DNA of 64,000 nucleotides from CAZYVD01 sp964651045 (GTDB lineage Bacteria; Zhuqueibacterota; QNDG01; DSAB01): NCBI GenBank assembly GCA_964651045.1, contig CAZYVD010000005.1, positions 20,517 to 84,516 of the forward strand. The letters run 5' to 3'. Position numbers and translations under genes: made by a program. Positions within the stretch are counted from its first letter, which is position 1; each line of letters opens with the position of its first letter. Under the pieces are notes generated by a model. The model was not told the origin of the DNA, did no database searches, and saw only the letters and a list, made by a program, of their open reading frames with translations. Positions 1-8,144 of the stretch are shown piece by piece.

Positions 1-573
1 AACGGTTACATTTATCCGCTCGTCCTTTACAACAATATCGCCCTTAACAATAGAGTTGTTTACTATTCTGATTTCCAGATTGCGGTTTCTTCCAGAATTT
101 CCCTTGCTTCTTTTTATTATAATATTACCTCTCACAAGACTGGTATCTTTGATAAAAATATCACCGTTATAAGTTGTTATGTTTCTCATCACTTTTGTCT
201 TTCTGATCTTTATGTCGCCATTAACAGTTGAGAGATTGCCTCCTATTTCTGTTCCACGAAGAGATTCTACTGAACCGTTAACACTCTTTACTTCGCCTCC
301 TACAACAACATTACTTGAGATAAAGATTGTGCCGTTCACGACCTGCAGACCCTGAACCTCAGTATTTTCACCCACTCGTATGCTTCCATTGATGCTTCTG
401 CAGTCGCCCATTATCTTACAGTTCTTGCCGATTGTTATGTTTCCATTTATGGTATTTCTGCTGCCGTTAATTTTTTCTCCGTCCGGGATATATATTGATT
501 TATTTACACTTAAGTTGCATCCAGCCACCAGACAGAGAGCCGCTATAAATGGGAAAAATCTGGAGATTTTCAT
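1..573 (-). CDS. Partial lipoprotein with repeated NG-type beta units
   Basis: The frame runs off the left edge, so the C-terminus is missing; 191 residues are present. The start is the ATG at 573-571, with AGGAGG at 581-586 seven bases upstream. Residues 1-19 are a lipoprotein signal with lipobox LVAGC, so the mature protein should be lipid-anchored at Cys19. The rest is a chain of short beta-strand-like units turning on NG or GG (for example SINGSIRVGENTEVQGL and VVNGTIFISSNVVVGG). This looks like a right-handed beta-helix similar to polymer-forming (bactofilin-like) proteins, but exported. It lies 15 bases downstream of the outer-membrane protein gene and is probably the fourth gene of a moxR-led operon. 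I do not recognise a function. Confidence 0.8.
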   Translation of the reverse strand, partial: MKISRFFPFIAALCLVAGCNLSVNKSIYIPDGEKINGSRNTINGNITIGKNCKIMGDCRSINGSIRVGENTEVQGLQVVNGTIFISSNVVVGGEVKSVNGSVESLRGTEIGGNLSTVNGDIKIRKTKVMRNITTYNGDIFIKDTSLVRGNIIIKRSKGNSGRNRNLEIRIVNNSIVKGDIVVKDERINVTV

Positions 574-588
574 ATATTTGCCTCCTGA

Positions 589-1170
589 TTAAAAGTGTCC
601 AAATTTAAATGTAAGTACTCCTGAAAAACCGCTGAGGTCTGAACCCGTAAGTCCTGTCATTTCCAGTCCTGCAACATAACGGTATCCAATGCCTGCACCA
701 ATCCTAAATAGCGGAGCAACATTTAATATAAGATTAAATGCTGGTTCAACAATAAAGAATCCGTCCTGCTCATATTCTTCAATGTCTGAGCCGCGTTTAC
801 TGTAATAGCAGCTGCCTGCTCCAAAGAGTGCATTTACAGTAAAATGGATCAGCTTTTCAGAATTTAAAATAGTTGTAACCTCGAAACCGCCATAACCCAT
901 CCTGATTCTCAACTCTTCTCCTGCAGATGAGGGGGCATTCACCACGTTTGTTAATCCATATCCGCCGCCTCCTATTGCCACAACATGGTTTATTATCCAT
1001 CCGCCTCTTCCTCCAACAAGAAGTCCAAACTGATTGTTGACCTGGGTAAATTTGATCACAGGACCTCCAAATCCTCCGCTCTCAAAACCGCCATTAAAGA
1101 GGGTCTCACTCTGTGCCCATAATGATGTGGCCAGGAGACAGAGGATAATAAAAATCGATTTAGGTTTCAT
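589..1170 (-). CDS. Small secreted outer-membrane beta-barrel protein
   Basis: 193 residues. A signal peptide of about 20 residues ends at a LWAQ-type junction. The mature part is Gly- and aromatic-rich with alternating hydrophobic residues (GGYGLTNVV, IRMGYGGFEV, GAGIGYRYVAG) and ends in Phe (KFGHF), as expected for an 8-10-stranded barrel folded by the BAM machinery. The start has GGAGGG at 1176-1181. It lies between the GH38 gene and the lipoprotein gene on the same strand with short gaps, so co-transcription is likely. Function is unknown; the barrel assignment rests on composition and the terminal Phe only. Confidence 0.8.
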   Translation of the reverse strand: MKPKSIFIILCLLATSLWAQSETLFNGGFESGGFGGPVIKFTQVNNQFGLLVGGRGGWIINHVVAIGGGGYGLTNVVNAPSSAGEELRIRMGYGGFEVTTILNSEKLIHFTVNALFGAGSCYYSKRGSDIEEYEQDGFFIVEPAFNLILNVAPLFRIGAGIGYRYVAGLEMTGLTGSDLSGFSGVLTFKFGHF

Positions 1171-1204
1171 GATTTCCCTCCAATCTTTAAATATTTCATC
1201 TCAC

Positions 1205-4200
1205 TTAGAATATTACTTTTAATGTTTTTACTTCACTCCTGTTTGTATTTATTTTAATGGTTTTTCCTTCAAACTTTACAGGCTTCAACTCCTCTTCTAA
1301 GAAGTTAGAGAGAAAGACTCTTTTTGGTTTCATGGGAAGGGTAATCGTTGCTACAACATCCCTAGCTTCTGCATCGTACCATTGAAATATCCATCCCTTT
1401 GAATCTTCCGACTTTTTGACTGCTGTGAGTATCAGATTGGAAGGAGCTATCTGTATGAATGAGTGAGAAGTGGGCAGTGTTCCATTGTGTGGTTCGGTTA
1501 AAACAGATATCAGTGGGTAGTTTAGTTCATATCCGCGATGTACTGTTTCTGCATCCCTCCATGTGCCAGAATGGGGATAAAGGGAATATAGTATTGTGTG
1601 GTTGCCTCTATCTGCGGTTGGATCCGGCCATTGTGGAGATCGCAATAGAGAGATGCGCATCACATTTCCTTTTATATCATAGCCATATTTCGAATTATTC
1701 AGGAGACTGACTCCATACTCACCATCAGAGAGGTCTGCCCACCTCAATACAGGAACTTCCCACTTTCCTCTGTCGAGAGGCCTTTTTAGTGTAGTTGAGC
1801 GATGAATAAAACCGTATGGAATCTCGTATGTGGCTACAGTATCATGGACGTTTACAGAAAACGATGTTTTTGCCATAGTCTTATTTTCCCACCATTCAAC
1901 GATGGTACGGAAGTCTATTCGGTCGATTCCGCTGTACAAAATAACATCTTGTTTAAAGAAACTCGTGGGGAAATCTTCTGTTGGAAACGACTTTTTTACT
2001 CCAGGTTTTAAAAAGTCTCTGTGAATTCTCACAGCACAGCGAACTGGCCCCGATTCAAGGAGCTCTATTTTTCTGAATTTTGTCTGATACTCCTTGCCAA
2101 GTCCTATGTTCCATGCATCCCATGCACTGGGCCTGTCTTCAAAGAGTTGAAGTCGATTCCCTTCACCCTTGAGCACCTCTCTTTCACTTCTTTTATCAAA
2201 AATAGTTGTGATCCAGCCAGAATCTTTATCAATAGTAATTCTGAAAAATTCATTCTCAATCATGTTTTCAGATGCCGAGAGATTCGGATTCAAATCTGAA
2301 TTCTTGTTCCTATTTTTTCTCAATACAAAGACCCGATATCCAAGCGATGGAACATTTTCTGCTATGAATATGAGTTCTCTGCTGTATTTCGATTTTTTCA
2401 CGATTTGTGAGACAACCTTATTCCCCTTCTCATCATATACATTGTAGTCTCCACAATCGCCCCTCCTCAGGCTTACAGATGCCACATCTGTTCTCTCCCA
2501 TGACAGTGGGTTGAAGACCACAACAGGAATTCCTTGTGGAAGAGAAGATGTGTTGATATTTTTGGCGATCTTTCTCAGAGACTTTTTTAATTCATATTCT
2601 CCTGTTTCAAAGACCTCTTTATAATCCCTTTCAGCATCTACATAAACCTCGCGAATACTCGATCCTGGAAGAATGTCGTGAAATTGATTAAAAAGAACCG
2701 TTTTCCATGCCTCTTTCAGGTCTTGGCTGGGTTTGTCAGGGGAAAATATAGAGGCAATTGTTTTAAACTTTTCTGCATTGGTAAGCAGCACTTCTGATTT
2801 TCTGTTGTTTGTCTTTGTCCTTGCCTGAGTAGTGTATGTACCTCTGTGGTATTCGAGATAGAGCTCATCCTTCCATACAGGAAGATTTGACAGATTCTGG
2901 CGCCTCAGCCAGAAGAGGTAATCTTGTGCGGTTCCAAATTCTATATTCGGGAAGATATAGAGAGAGTTTAATCTGTCTATTCTCTCGAGCATTTCAAGGG
3001 ATGGACCTCCGCCATGGTCTCCTACACCGAACAGAATCATAAGTTTTGTGAAACCAGTATTGGCCTCAAACTGGCGAAGCCAGTCCACAAGGCGGTAGGG
3101 ATTCTCAATAGTATCCACATAATTAAAAGGAAAGTATGTCAACACCCTTGATCCATCAGGTGCTTCCCACCAGAAGACCCTGTATGGAAAGACAGTTGTA
3201 TCATTCCATCCAATCTTCTGAGTAACAAAAATATCGATACCGCTGTTTTTGAAAAATTGAGGCAGGTTCCAGTTGTAGCCAAAAGAGTCGGGATTCCATC
3301 CGATGAGCGCCTTTTTACCAAATTTTTTCTTAAAATAGCTCTGTCCATATAGAAGCTGTCTATACCATGACTCTCCAGAAGGAAGATTGCAGTCAGGTTC
3401 TACCCACATTCCTCCAACTATCTCCCATCTTCCCTTCCTGTTCCATAGCCTTATTTTTTCAAAAAGTTCGGGATAGAGATTCTCCATCCATCTGTACATT
3501 ACAGCCTGGCTCTGAGTATATGTAAAATCGGGACGTTGATTCATCATGTTTATCACCGATGAAAATGTCCTGTTACATACCTCTACAGTCTCTTTCGATC
3601 TCCAGAGCCATGCAGCATCTATATGTGCATTTGCATCAAAAAATAGTGTAAACCGTTTTACGAATTTTCTGACAGGCTTTAATTTTGATAAGACTCTGTC
3701 AACAGAGCCCCAGAATTTTTTAAGATTTCCGTTATCGAGCGCTGCCGTATCTATCTTTTTAACCTCCTCCTGAAGAAGCTCATTTAGGTGTTGCTTTTCG
3801 GCTCTGTCCATTTTCGATTTATCTATGTGCGGATCAGTTTTCACTCTGGAGTTTGTCTGATATGTATCAAAGCTGAGAAGTTTTTGGCCGACCCTGAGAC
3901 TCAACGCAAGCTTATCGATCCTCTGCTGCATTTCAATACTTGTTTCAGATTCTGCCTGTGCTCTAAGTATTCGCAGGGGGCCTCCAGTGTTGACAGCCCT
4001 TATGAGAATAACATACTTCGTTCCAGGTCTGCCATCCTCTGTAAGAATAAATTCACCATTCCATGGGAATCTTCCCCTGCTCTTGCCATTGACCCAGAGA
4101 TATCCGTAATCATCCACTGTTAGTAAGAGCCTAATCCTACCCCTGACTGCCATTCCAGCTATATAGGATGGCAGGACTATCTTCTTTCGAAGCCAGCAAG

Positions 4201-4438
4201 AGTCGATATAGACTCTCTGACCTATTCTTAAAGTTTCCCAGTCAGAGTCGTCGAAATCAGGATTGCTGAACCTTTTTATATCCTCCTTTACATCACCAAA
4301 CTTGGTTGACATCTTCCACTCATCAAAAGATGCCATGGATAGTTTTTCAAGCCTTTTAACAACAACATCGACGTTTGACTGTGCAAATAGAAAAAGTGGC
4401 AGAAGAATTAAAAATACTATGCGGATTATTCTTTTCAT
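1205..4438 (-). CDS. Secreted glycoside hydrolase family 38 alpha-mannosidase
   Basis: 1077 residues with a Sec signal peptide (residues 1-20, ending LFAQ). Residues about 60-160 form a jelly-roll-like galactose-binding region (SDWETL, LWVNG). The GH38 catalytic domain follows: zinc-binding HID at 272-274 (AHIDAAWLWR), GGMWVEPD near 342-349, nucleophile Asp384 in GWNPDSFGYN, and FGVGDHGGGP further on. The C-terminal half matches the mannosidase beta-sandwich region. GH38 enzymes are zinc-dependent retaining alpha-mannosidases; the exact linkage cannot be told here. Its start codon lies 16 bases past the moxR stop, with a GGAGGAG Shine-Dalgarno in that gap. A periplasmic or extracellular role in glycan breakdown is likely, together with the secreted GH2 enzyme at 51957. 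Confidence 0.92.
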   Translation of the reverse strand: MKRIIRIVFLILLPLFLFAQSNVDVVVKRLEKLSMASFDEWKMSTKFGDVKEDIKRFSNPDFDDSDWETLRIGQRVYIDSCWLRKKIVLPSYIAGMAVRGRIRLLLTVDDYGYLWVNGKSRGRFPWNGEFILTEDGRPGTKYVILIRAVNTGGPLRILRAQAESETSIEMQQRIDKLALSLRVGQKLLSFDTYQTNSRVKTDPHIDKSKMDRAEKQHLNELLQEEVKKIDTAALDNGNLKKFWGSVDRVLSKLKPVRKFVKRFTLFFDANAHIDAAWLWRSKETVEVCNRTFSSVINMMNQRPDFTYTQSQAVMYRWMENLYPELFEKIRLWNRKGRWEIVGGMWVEPDCNLPSGESWYRQLLYGQSYFKKKFGKKALIGWNPDSFGYNWNLPQFFKNSGIDIFVTQKIGWNDTTVFPYRVFWWEAPDGSRVLTYFPFNYVDTIENPYRLVDWLRQFEANTGFTKLMILFGVGDHGGGPSLEMLERIDRLNSLYIFPNIEFGTAQDYLFWLRRQNLSNLPVWKDELYLEYHRGTYTTQARTKTNNRKSEVLLTNAEKFKTIASIFSPDKPSQDLKEAWKTVLFNQFHDILPGSSIREVYVDAERDYKEVFETGEYELKKSLRKIAKNINTSSLPQGIPVVVFNPLSWERTDVASVSLRRGDCGDYNVYDEKGNKVVSQIVKKSKYSRELIFIAENVPSLGYRVFVLRKNRNKNSDLNPNLSASENMIENEFFRITIDKDSGWITTIFDKRSEREVLKGEGNRLQLFEDRPSAWDAWNIGLGKEYQTKFRKIELLESGPVRCAVRIHRDFLKPGVKKSFPTEDFPTSFFKQDVILYSGIDRIDFRTIVEWWENKTMAKTSFSVNVHDTVATYEIPYGFIHRSTTLKRPLDRGKWEVPVLRWADLSDGEYGVSLLNNSKYGYDIKGNVMRISLLRSPQWPDPTADRGNHTILYSLYPHSGTWRDAETVHRGYELNYPLISVLTEPHNGTLPTSHSFIQIAPSNLILTAVKKSEDSKGWIFQWYDAEARDVVATITLPMKPKRVFLSNFLEEELKPVKFEGKTIKINTNRSEVKTLKVIF

Positions 4439-4453
4439 GGCAATTGCTCCTCC

Positions 4454-5443
4454 TTACTCTCTTTTTAATAATCTATCTACTATCTGAGCGGCACTAACAC
4501 CATCGGCCTCGGCATTGAAATTTGTGACAATCCTGTGTTGAAGTACAGGTTTGGCAACATATCTAATATCGTCAATGTCCGGTGTAGGTCTGCCGTCCAG
4601 TGCACATCTGCTCTTTGCACCAATAATAAGGTATTGAGAGGCCCTGGGGCCTGCACCCCAGCTTACCCAATCTTTGATAAATTTTGGTGAATTCTCATTG
4701 TCTGGACGTGTATTTCTGACCAGATCTACTGCAGCCTTAACTACGATATCAGATACAGGTATCCTTCTCACTAGCTTTTGCAACTCTACTATTCTGTTCC
4801 CATCTATTACGGTCGAGGGTTCTGGTTCAAGACCTCCTGTTGTAAGATGAACGATTTTAATCTCCTCATCCTCTGACGGATAGTCTATCCATATGTTGAA
4901 CATGAACCTGTCGAGTTGAGCCTCGGGTAGTGGATATGTTCCCTCCTGCTCTATGGGATTTTGTGTTGCCATGACAAAAAATGGTTCTCCTAATGTGTAT
5001 GTTTCTCCTGATGAACTTACCTGGTGTTCCTGCATTGCCTGAAGCAGTGCTGCCTGAGTCTTGGGTGGTGTCCTGTTTATCTCATCGGCAAGAACGATAT
5101 TGGCAAAAATTGGCCCCTTTATGAATCTGAATACTTTTTTACCTGTTGTCTTGTCCTCCTCAAGCACCTCTGTTCCTGTTATATCGGATGGCATTAGATC
5201 TGGTGTAAACTGGATTCGACTGAACTTTAAGTTTAAAGTTTTGGAGAGGGTTGAAATGAGAAGCGTTTTTGCAAGACCTGGGACTCCTATTATGAGACAG
5301 TGTCCTCTTGAGAATAGAGAGATTAATAGTTCTTCTATTATCCTCTTCTGACCTACTATCACCTTATCGATCTGCTCAACGATCTTGTCATGAGCAACTT
5401 TTAATTCTTCTAAAAGTTTGAGATCGTCATGATTTTGCTGCAT
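4454..5443 (-). CDS. MoxR-family AAA+ ATPase
   Basis: 329 residues, the usual family length. Walker A GVPGLAKT at 53-60, Walker B LADE at 118-121 followed by INRTPPKTQAALLQAMQEHQ, and the sensor segment MATQNPIEQEGTYPLPEAQL. MoxR ATPases act as chaperones that activate or insert metal cofactors into partner proteins, usually with a VWA/DUF58 protein encoded next door. Here no DUF58 or VWA gene follows; the next gene is the GH38 mannosidase. It is the first gene of the leftward operon, driven by the promoter at 5486-5514. Confidence 0.93.
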   Translation of the reverse strand: MQQNHDDLKLLEELKVAHDKIVEQIDKVIVGQKRIIEELLISLFSRGHCLIIGVPGLAKTLLISTLSKTLNLKFSRIQFTPDLMPSDITGTEVLEEDKTTGKKVFRFIKGPIFANIVLADEINRTPPKTQAALLQAMQEHQVSSSGETYTLGEPFFVMATQNPIEQEGTYPLPEAQLDRFMFNIWIDYPSEDEEIKIVHLTTGGLEPEPSTVIDGNRIVELQKLVRRIPVSDIVVKAAVDLVRNTRPDNENSPKFIKDWVSWGAGPRASQYLIIGAKSRCALDGRPTPDIDDIRYVAKPVLQHRIVTNFNAEADGVSAAQIVDRLLKRE

Positions 5444-5485
5444 ATTTTATTTTTTCAGAATATTATTTGACATTTTACAATAATG

Positions 5486-5514
5486 AAAATACATACTTTT
5501 TAATTGAAAGTCAA
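5486..5514 (-). promoter_or_regulatory. Sigma70-like promoter for the leftward moxR operon
   Basis: On the minus strand TTGACT (5514-5509) and TATTTT (5491-5486) are separated by exactly 17 bases, in the A/T-rich gap upstream of moxR. Predicted transcription would begin near 5479, about 36 bases before the start codon. Confidence 0.55.
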
Positions 5515-5536
5515 TATTGATTAGAAAGAAAAACTG

Positions 5537-5565
5537 TTGACCGAATGAAATATTCTGCCTATATT
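5537..5565 (+). promoter_or_regulatory. Sigma70-like promoter for the rightward MBL hydrolase operon
   Basis: TTGACC (5537-5542), a 17-base spacer and TATATT (5560-5565). The predicted start near 5572 leaves a leader of about 35 bases with a GGGAGG ribosome-binding site before the ATG at 5607. It is back-to-back with the leftward promoter. Confidence 0.6.
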
Positions 5566-5606
5566 TGATTGTAATTTCAGTCTCTTAAATAATAGGGAGG
5601 TGTGTC

Positions 5607-6344
5607 ATGTATGCCAAGACTTTATTAATATGTGGTCTTTTTGCACTTTTAACGACAACACTATCTGCGCAGGAATCATTTGAGAAGGATACAATCAAAA
5701 CATCTGAGGGGAATCTTGTTATTACATTTATAGCTCATGCAACTCTGATGTTTGAATTCAATGGAATGGTGATTCATGTCGATCCAGTTTCAGATTATGC
5801 AGACTATTCCAGGCTTCCAGATGCCGATATAATTTTCTTGACTCATGAGCACGGAGATCATCTAGACCTGAAGGCATTAAAGGAGATAAGAACAGACAAG
5901 ACTGTTGTCGTGTTGACAGAAAGGTGCACAAGAAAGGTTGATGGTGGAATAGTGATGAAAAATGGAGATCATAGAATGGTTGAAGGATTAAAGGTCGAGG
6001 CTGTTCCTGCATACAACATTGTTCACAAAAGATCGAATGGTCAGCCCTTTCATCCAAAGGGAGTAGGGAATGGATATATAATAGAATTTGGTGACAAGAG
6101 AGTATACATTGCAGGTGACACTGAAAACACACCCGAGATGAAGAAGCTGAAGGGCATAGACATTGCATTTCTTCCCATGAATCTTCCATATACTATGACT
6201 CCAGAAATGGTGGCAGATGCTGCAAAATCTTTCAAGCCAAAGATTCTCTATCCCTATCACTACGGCAGTACAGATCCGAATAGGCTGGTGGAACTGCTTA
6301 AAGAAAACAGAGAGATAGAGGTTAGAATAAGAAAGATGAGATAA
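5607..6344 (+). CDS. Exported MBL-fold metal-dependent hydrolase (UlaG/UPF0173-like)
   Basis: 245 residues. A signal peptide (about residues 1-21, ending TLSAQ) precedes a metallo-beta-lactamase fold. The HxHxDH metal motif is THEHGDH (His80, His82, Asp84, His85); IAGDTE supplies the later bridging Asp and YPYHYGS the last His. The compact fold with an early HATLMFEF strand fits the UlaG/UPF0173 branch, known for lactonase-like or uncharacterised activities. It is followed after 24 bases by two amidohydrolase lipoproteins, so the three may form an envelope hydrolase unit acting on a cyclic amide or lactone. The substrate is not deducible. Confidence 0.88.
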   Translation: MYAKTLLICGLFALLTTTLSAQESFEKDTIKTSEGNLVITFIAHATLMFEFNGMVIHVDPVSDYADYSRLPDADIIFLTHEHGDHLDLKALKEIRTDKTVVVLTERCTRKVDGGIVMKNGDHRMVEGLKVEAVPAYNIVHKRSNGQPFHPKGVGNGYIIEFGDKRVYIAGDTENTPEMKKLKGIDIAFLPMNLPYTMTPEMVADAAKSFKPKILYPYHYGSTDPNRLVELLKENREIEVRIRKMR

Positions 6345-6368
6345 TTATATAATTTTAAGGAGAAAAAA

Positions 6369-8084
6369 ATGGTTAAAACAACAACGCTTTGCATAATCTT
6401 ATTATACGCTTTTGTTTTTATGTTTTCTGGTTGTGGAAAAAACAGTGCCACACTTGTCCTTGTTAATGGGAAGATTGTTACTGTAGACGACAGGAGGCCA
6501 GAAACAGAGGCACTGGCTGTGAGGGGGGATAAGATTTTAGCGGTTGGAACTGATGAGGAGATACGCTCATATATAGGGCCATCTACAAAGGTGATAGATC
6601 TTGATGGAAAGCTTGCAATACCAGGATTTATTGATTCTCATGCACATTTCATGAGCATAGGTCGTGCTAAGTTGAATCTCGACCTGACTGTTGCAAAGAG
6701 CTGGGACGATATTGTTGAAATTGTAAGAAAGGCAGCAGAGAAGGCAGAGGAGGGTGAGTGGATCGTGGGACGTGGATGGCATCAGGAGAAATGGGAAAGA
6801 GTTCCAGCACCCAATGTGGATGGGCTTCCTATCCATACAAAATTAAGCAGAGTCTCTCCAAAAAATCCTGTACTCCTTACACATGCGAGTGGCCACTCAT
6901 GCATTGCAAATGCAAAGGCAATGAAGATTGCAGGGATAACAAAAAACACTCCTGATCCTCCTGGAGGAGAAATTGTCAGGGACAGTAGAGGAAATCCGAT
7001 AGGGGTCTTCAGAGAGACAGCACAATCACTCATAGGTCGAGCAATGGCAAAGGAAATGGGGGCAAGAACGCCCCAGCAGATAGAAGAAGAGAAGAGAAAG
7101 ATCCTCCGTCTTGCAGTAGAGGAGTGTCTTTCAAAAGGAATAACGAGCCTTCACGATGCATCGGTTTCTTTTGAGACAATCGATTTCTATAAGAAAATGG
7201 TTGATGAAGGAGAGCTCGGAATAAGGATAAATGCCATGATAGTTGAGGGGAACAGCAGCCTAAGGAAACATCTTTCTGAGTATAAGATTCTGGGCTATGG
7301 AGATCACAGGCTCACTGTTCGTTCGATTAAACGATTCATGGATGGAGCGCTCGGTTCTCATGGTGCCTGGCTTTTAAAACCTTACAACAGTCTTCCGAGT
7401 TCTACAGGCCTGAATACAGAGCCGATAGATTCGATGAGAGAGACTGCAAAGATTGCCATAGAGAATGGATTTCAACTCTGCACACACGCAATAGGTGATC
7501 GTGCCAATAGAGAAACGCTCAATATCTATGAGGAGGCGTTCAAACCACATCCCGATAAGAAAGACCTGAGATGGCGGATAGAACATGCCCAGCACCTCAA
7601 TCCTTCAGACATACCGAGGTTTGGTAGACTTGGAATAATTGCCTCAATGCAGGCTGTTCACTGCACATCTGACGGGCCCTGGGTAATAAAGAGACTCGGA
7701 AGGAAGAGGGCAGAAGAGGGTGCTTATGTGTGGCAGAAATTGATGAAGAGTGGGGCGGTTATATGCAATGGAACAGATGCACCTGTGGAAGATGTAAATC
7801 CTATTCCATGTTTTTATGCTGCAGTAACACGTATGCTGAAGGACGGAACGAGATTTTTCCCAGACCAGTGCATGACCAGAGAGGAGGCATTGCGTTCATA
7901 TACGATTAATGGTGCATATGCATCTTTTGAAGAAGACATTAAGGGTTCTCTGACTCCAGGAAAGCTGGCAGATATTACAGTCTTATCCAAGGACATCATG
8001 ACTGTTCCTGAGGATGAGATACCAGCCACAAGAGTTGTTTATACAATAGTTGGTGGAAAGATTATGTATTCCAGCAAAAAATAG
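6369..8084 (+). CDS. Amidohydrolase family 3 (YtcJ-like) lipoprotein
   Basis: 571 residues. The start has AAGGAG upstream. A lipoprotein signal ends in FSGC (Cys22). The composite amidohydrolase fold follows: N-terminal beta-sandwich, metal motif HAHF (His91, His93), KRFMDGALGSHGAW in the barrel, HAIGDRAN and IEHAQH as later metal ligands, and a C-terminal GTDAP. YtcJ-type enzymes are zinc-dependent hydrolases of N-substituted amides and related compounds; the natural substrate is usually unknown. The next gene is a paralogue, so this is a tandem duplication. Lipid anchoring is unusual for this mostly cytosolic family. Confidence 0.9.
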   Translation: MVKTTTLCIILLYAFVFMFSGCGKNSATLVLVNGKIVTVDDRRPETEALAVRGDKILAVGTDEEIRSYIGPSTKVIDLDGKLAIPGFIDSHAHFMSIGRAKLNLDLTVAKSWDDIVEIVRKAAEKAEEGEWIVGRGWHQEKWERVPAPNVDGLPIHTKLSRVSPKNPVLLTHASGHSCIANAKAMKIAGITKNTPDPPGGEIVRDSRGNPIGVFRETAQSLIGRAMAKEMGARTPQQIEEEKRKILRLAVEECLSKGITSLHDASVSFETIDFYKKMVDEGELGIRINAMIVEGNSSLRKHLSEYKILGYGDHRLTVRSIKRFMDGALGSHGAWLLKPYNSLPSSTGLNTEPIDSMRETAKIAIENGFQLCTHAIGDRANRETLNIYEEAFKPHPDKKDLRWRIEHAQHLNPSDIPRFGRLGIIASMQAVHCTSDGPWVIKRLGRKRAEEGAYVWQKLMKSGAVICNGTDAPVEDVNPIPCFYAAVTRMLKDGTRFFPDQCMTREEALRSYTINGAYASFEEDIKGSLTPGKLADITVLSKDIMTVPEDEIPATRVVYTIVGGKIMYSSKK

Positions 8085-8144
8085 ATTTAAATGGTATCAC
8101 CCAAACATTCGATCTCTGTCAGGATGATAACAGAGGAGATAAAG

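Noticed and set aside
5758..6260. Long antisense open frames opposite the MBL hydrolase gene
   Set aside because: They mirror the codon structure of the real gene, lack ribosome sites and show no recognisable protein.
8091..8144. ATG at 8091 as the start of the second amidohydrolase
   Set aside because: It would place 18 polar residues before a lipoprotein signal; the ATG at 8145 has a good ribosome site and starts the signal directly.
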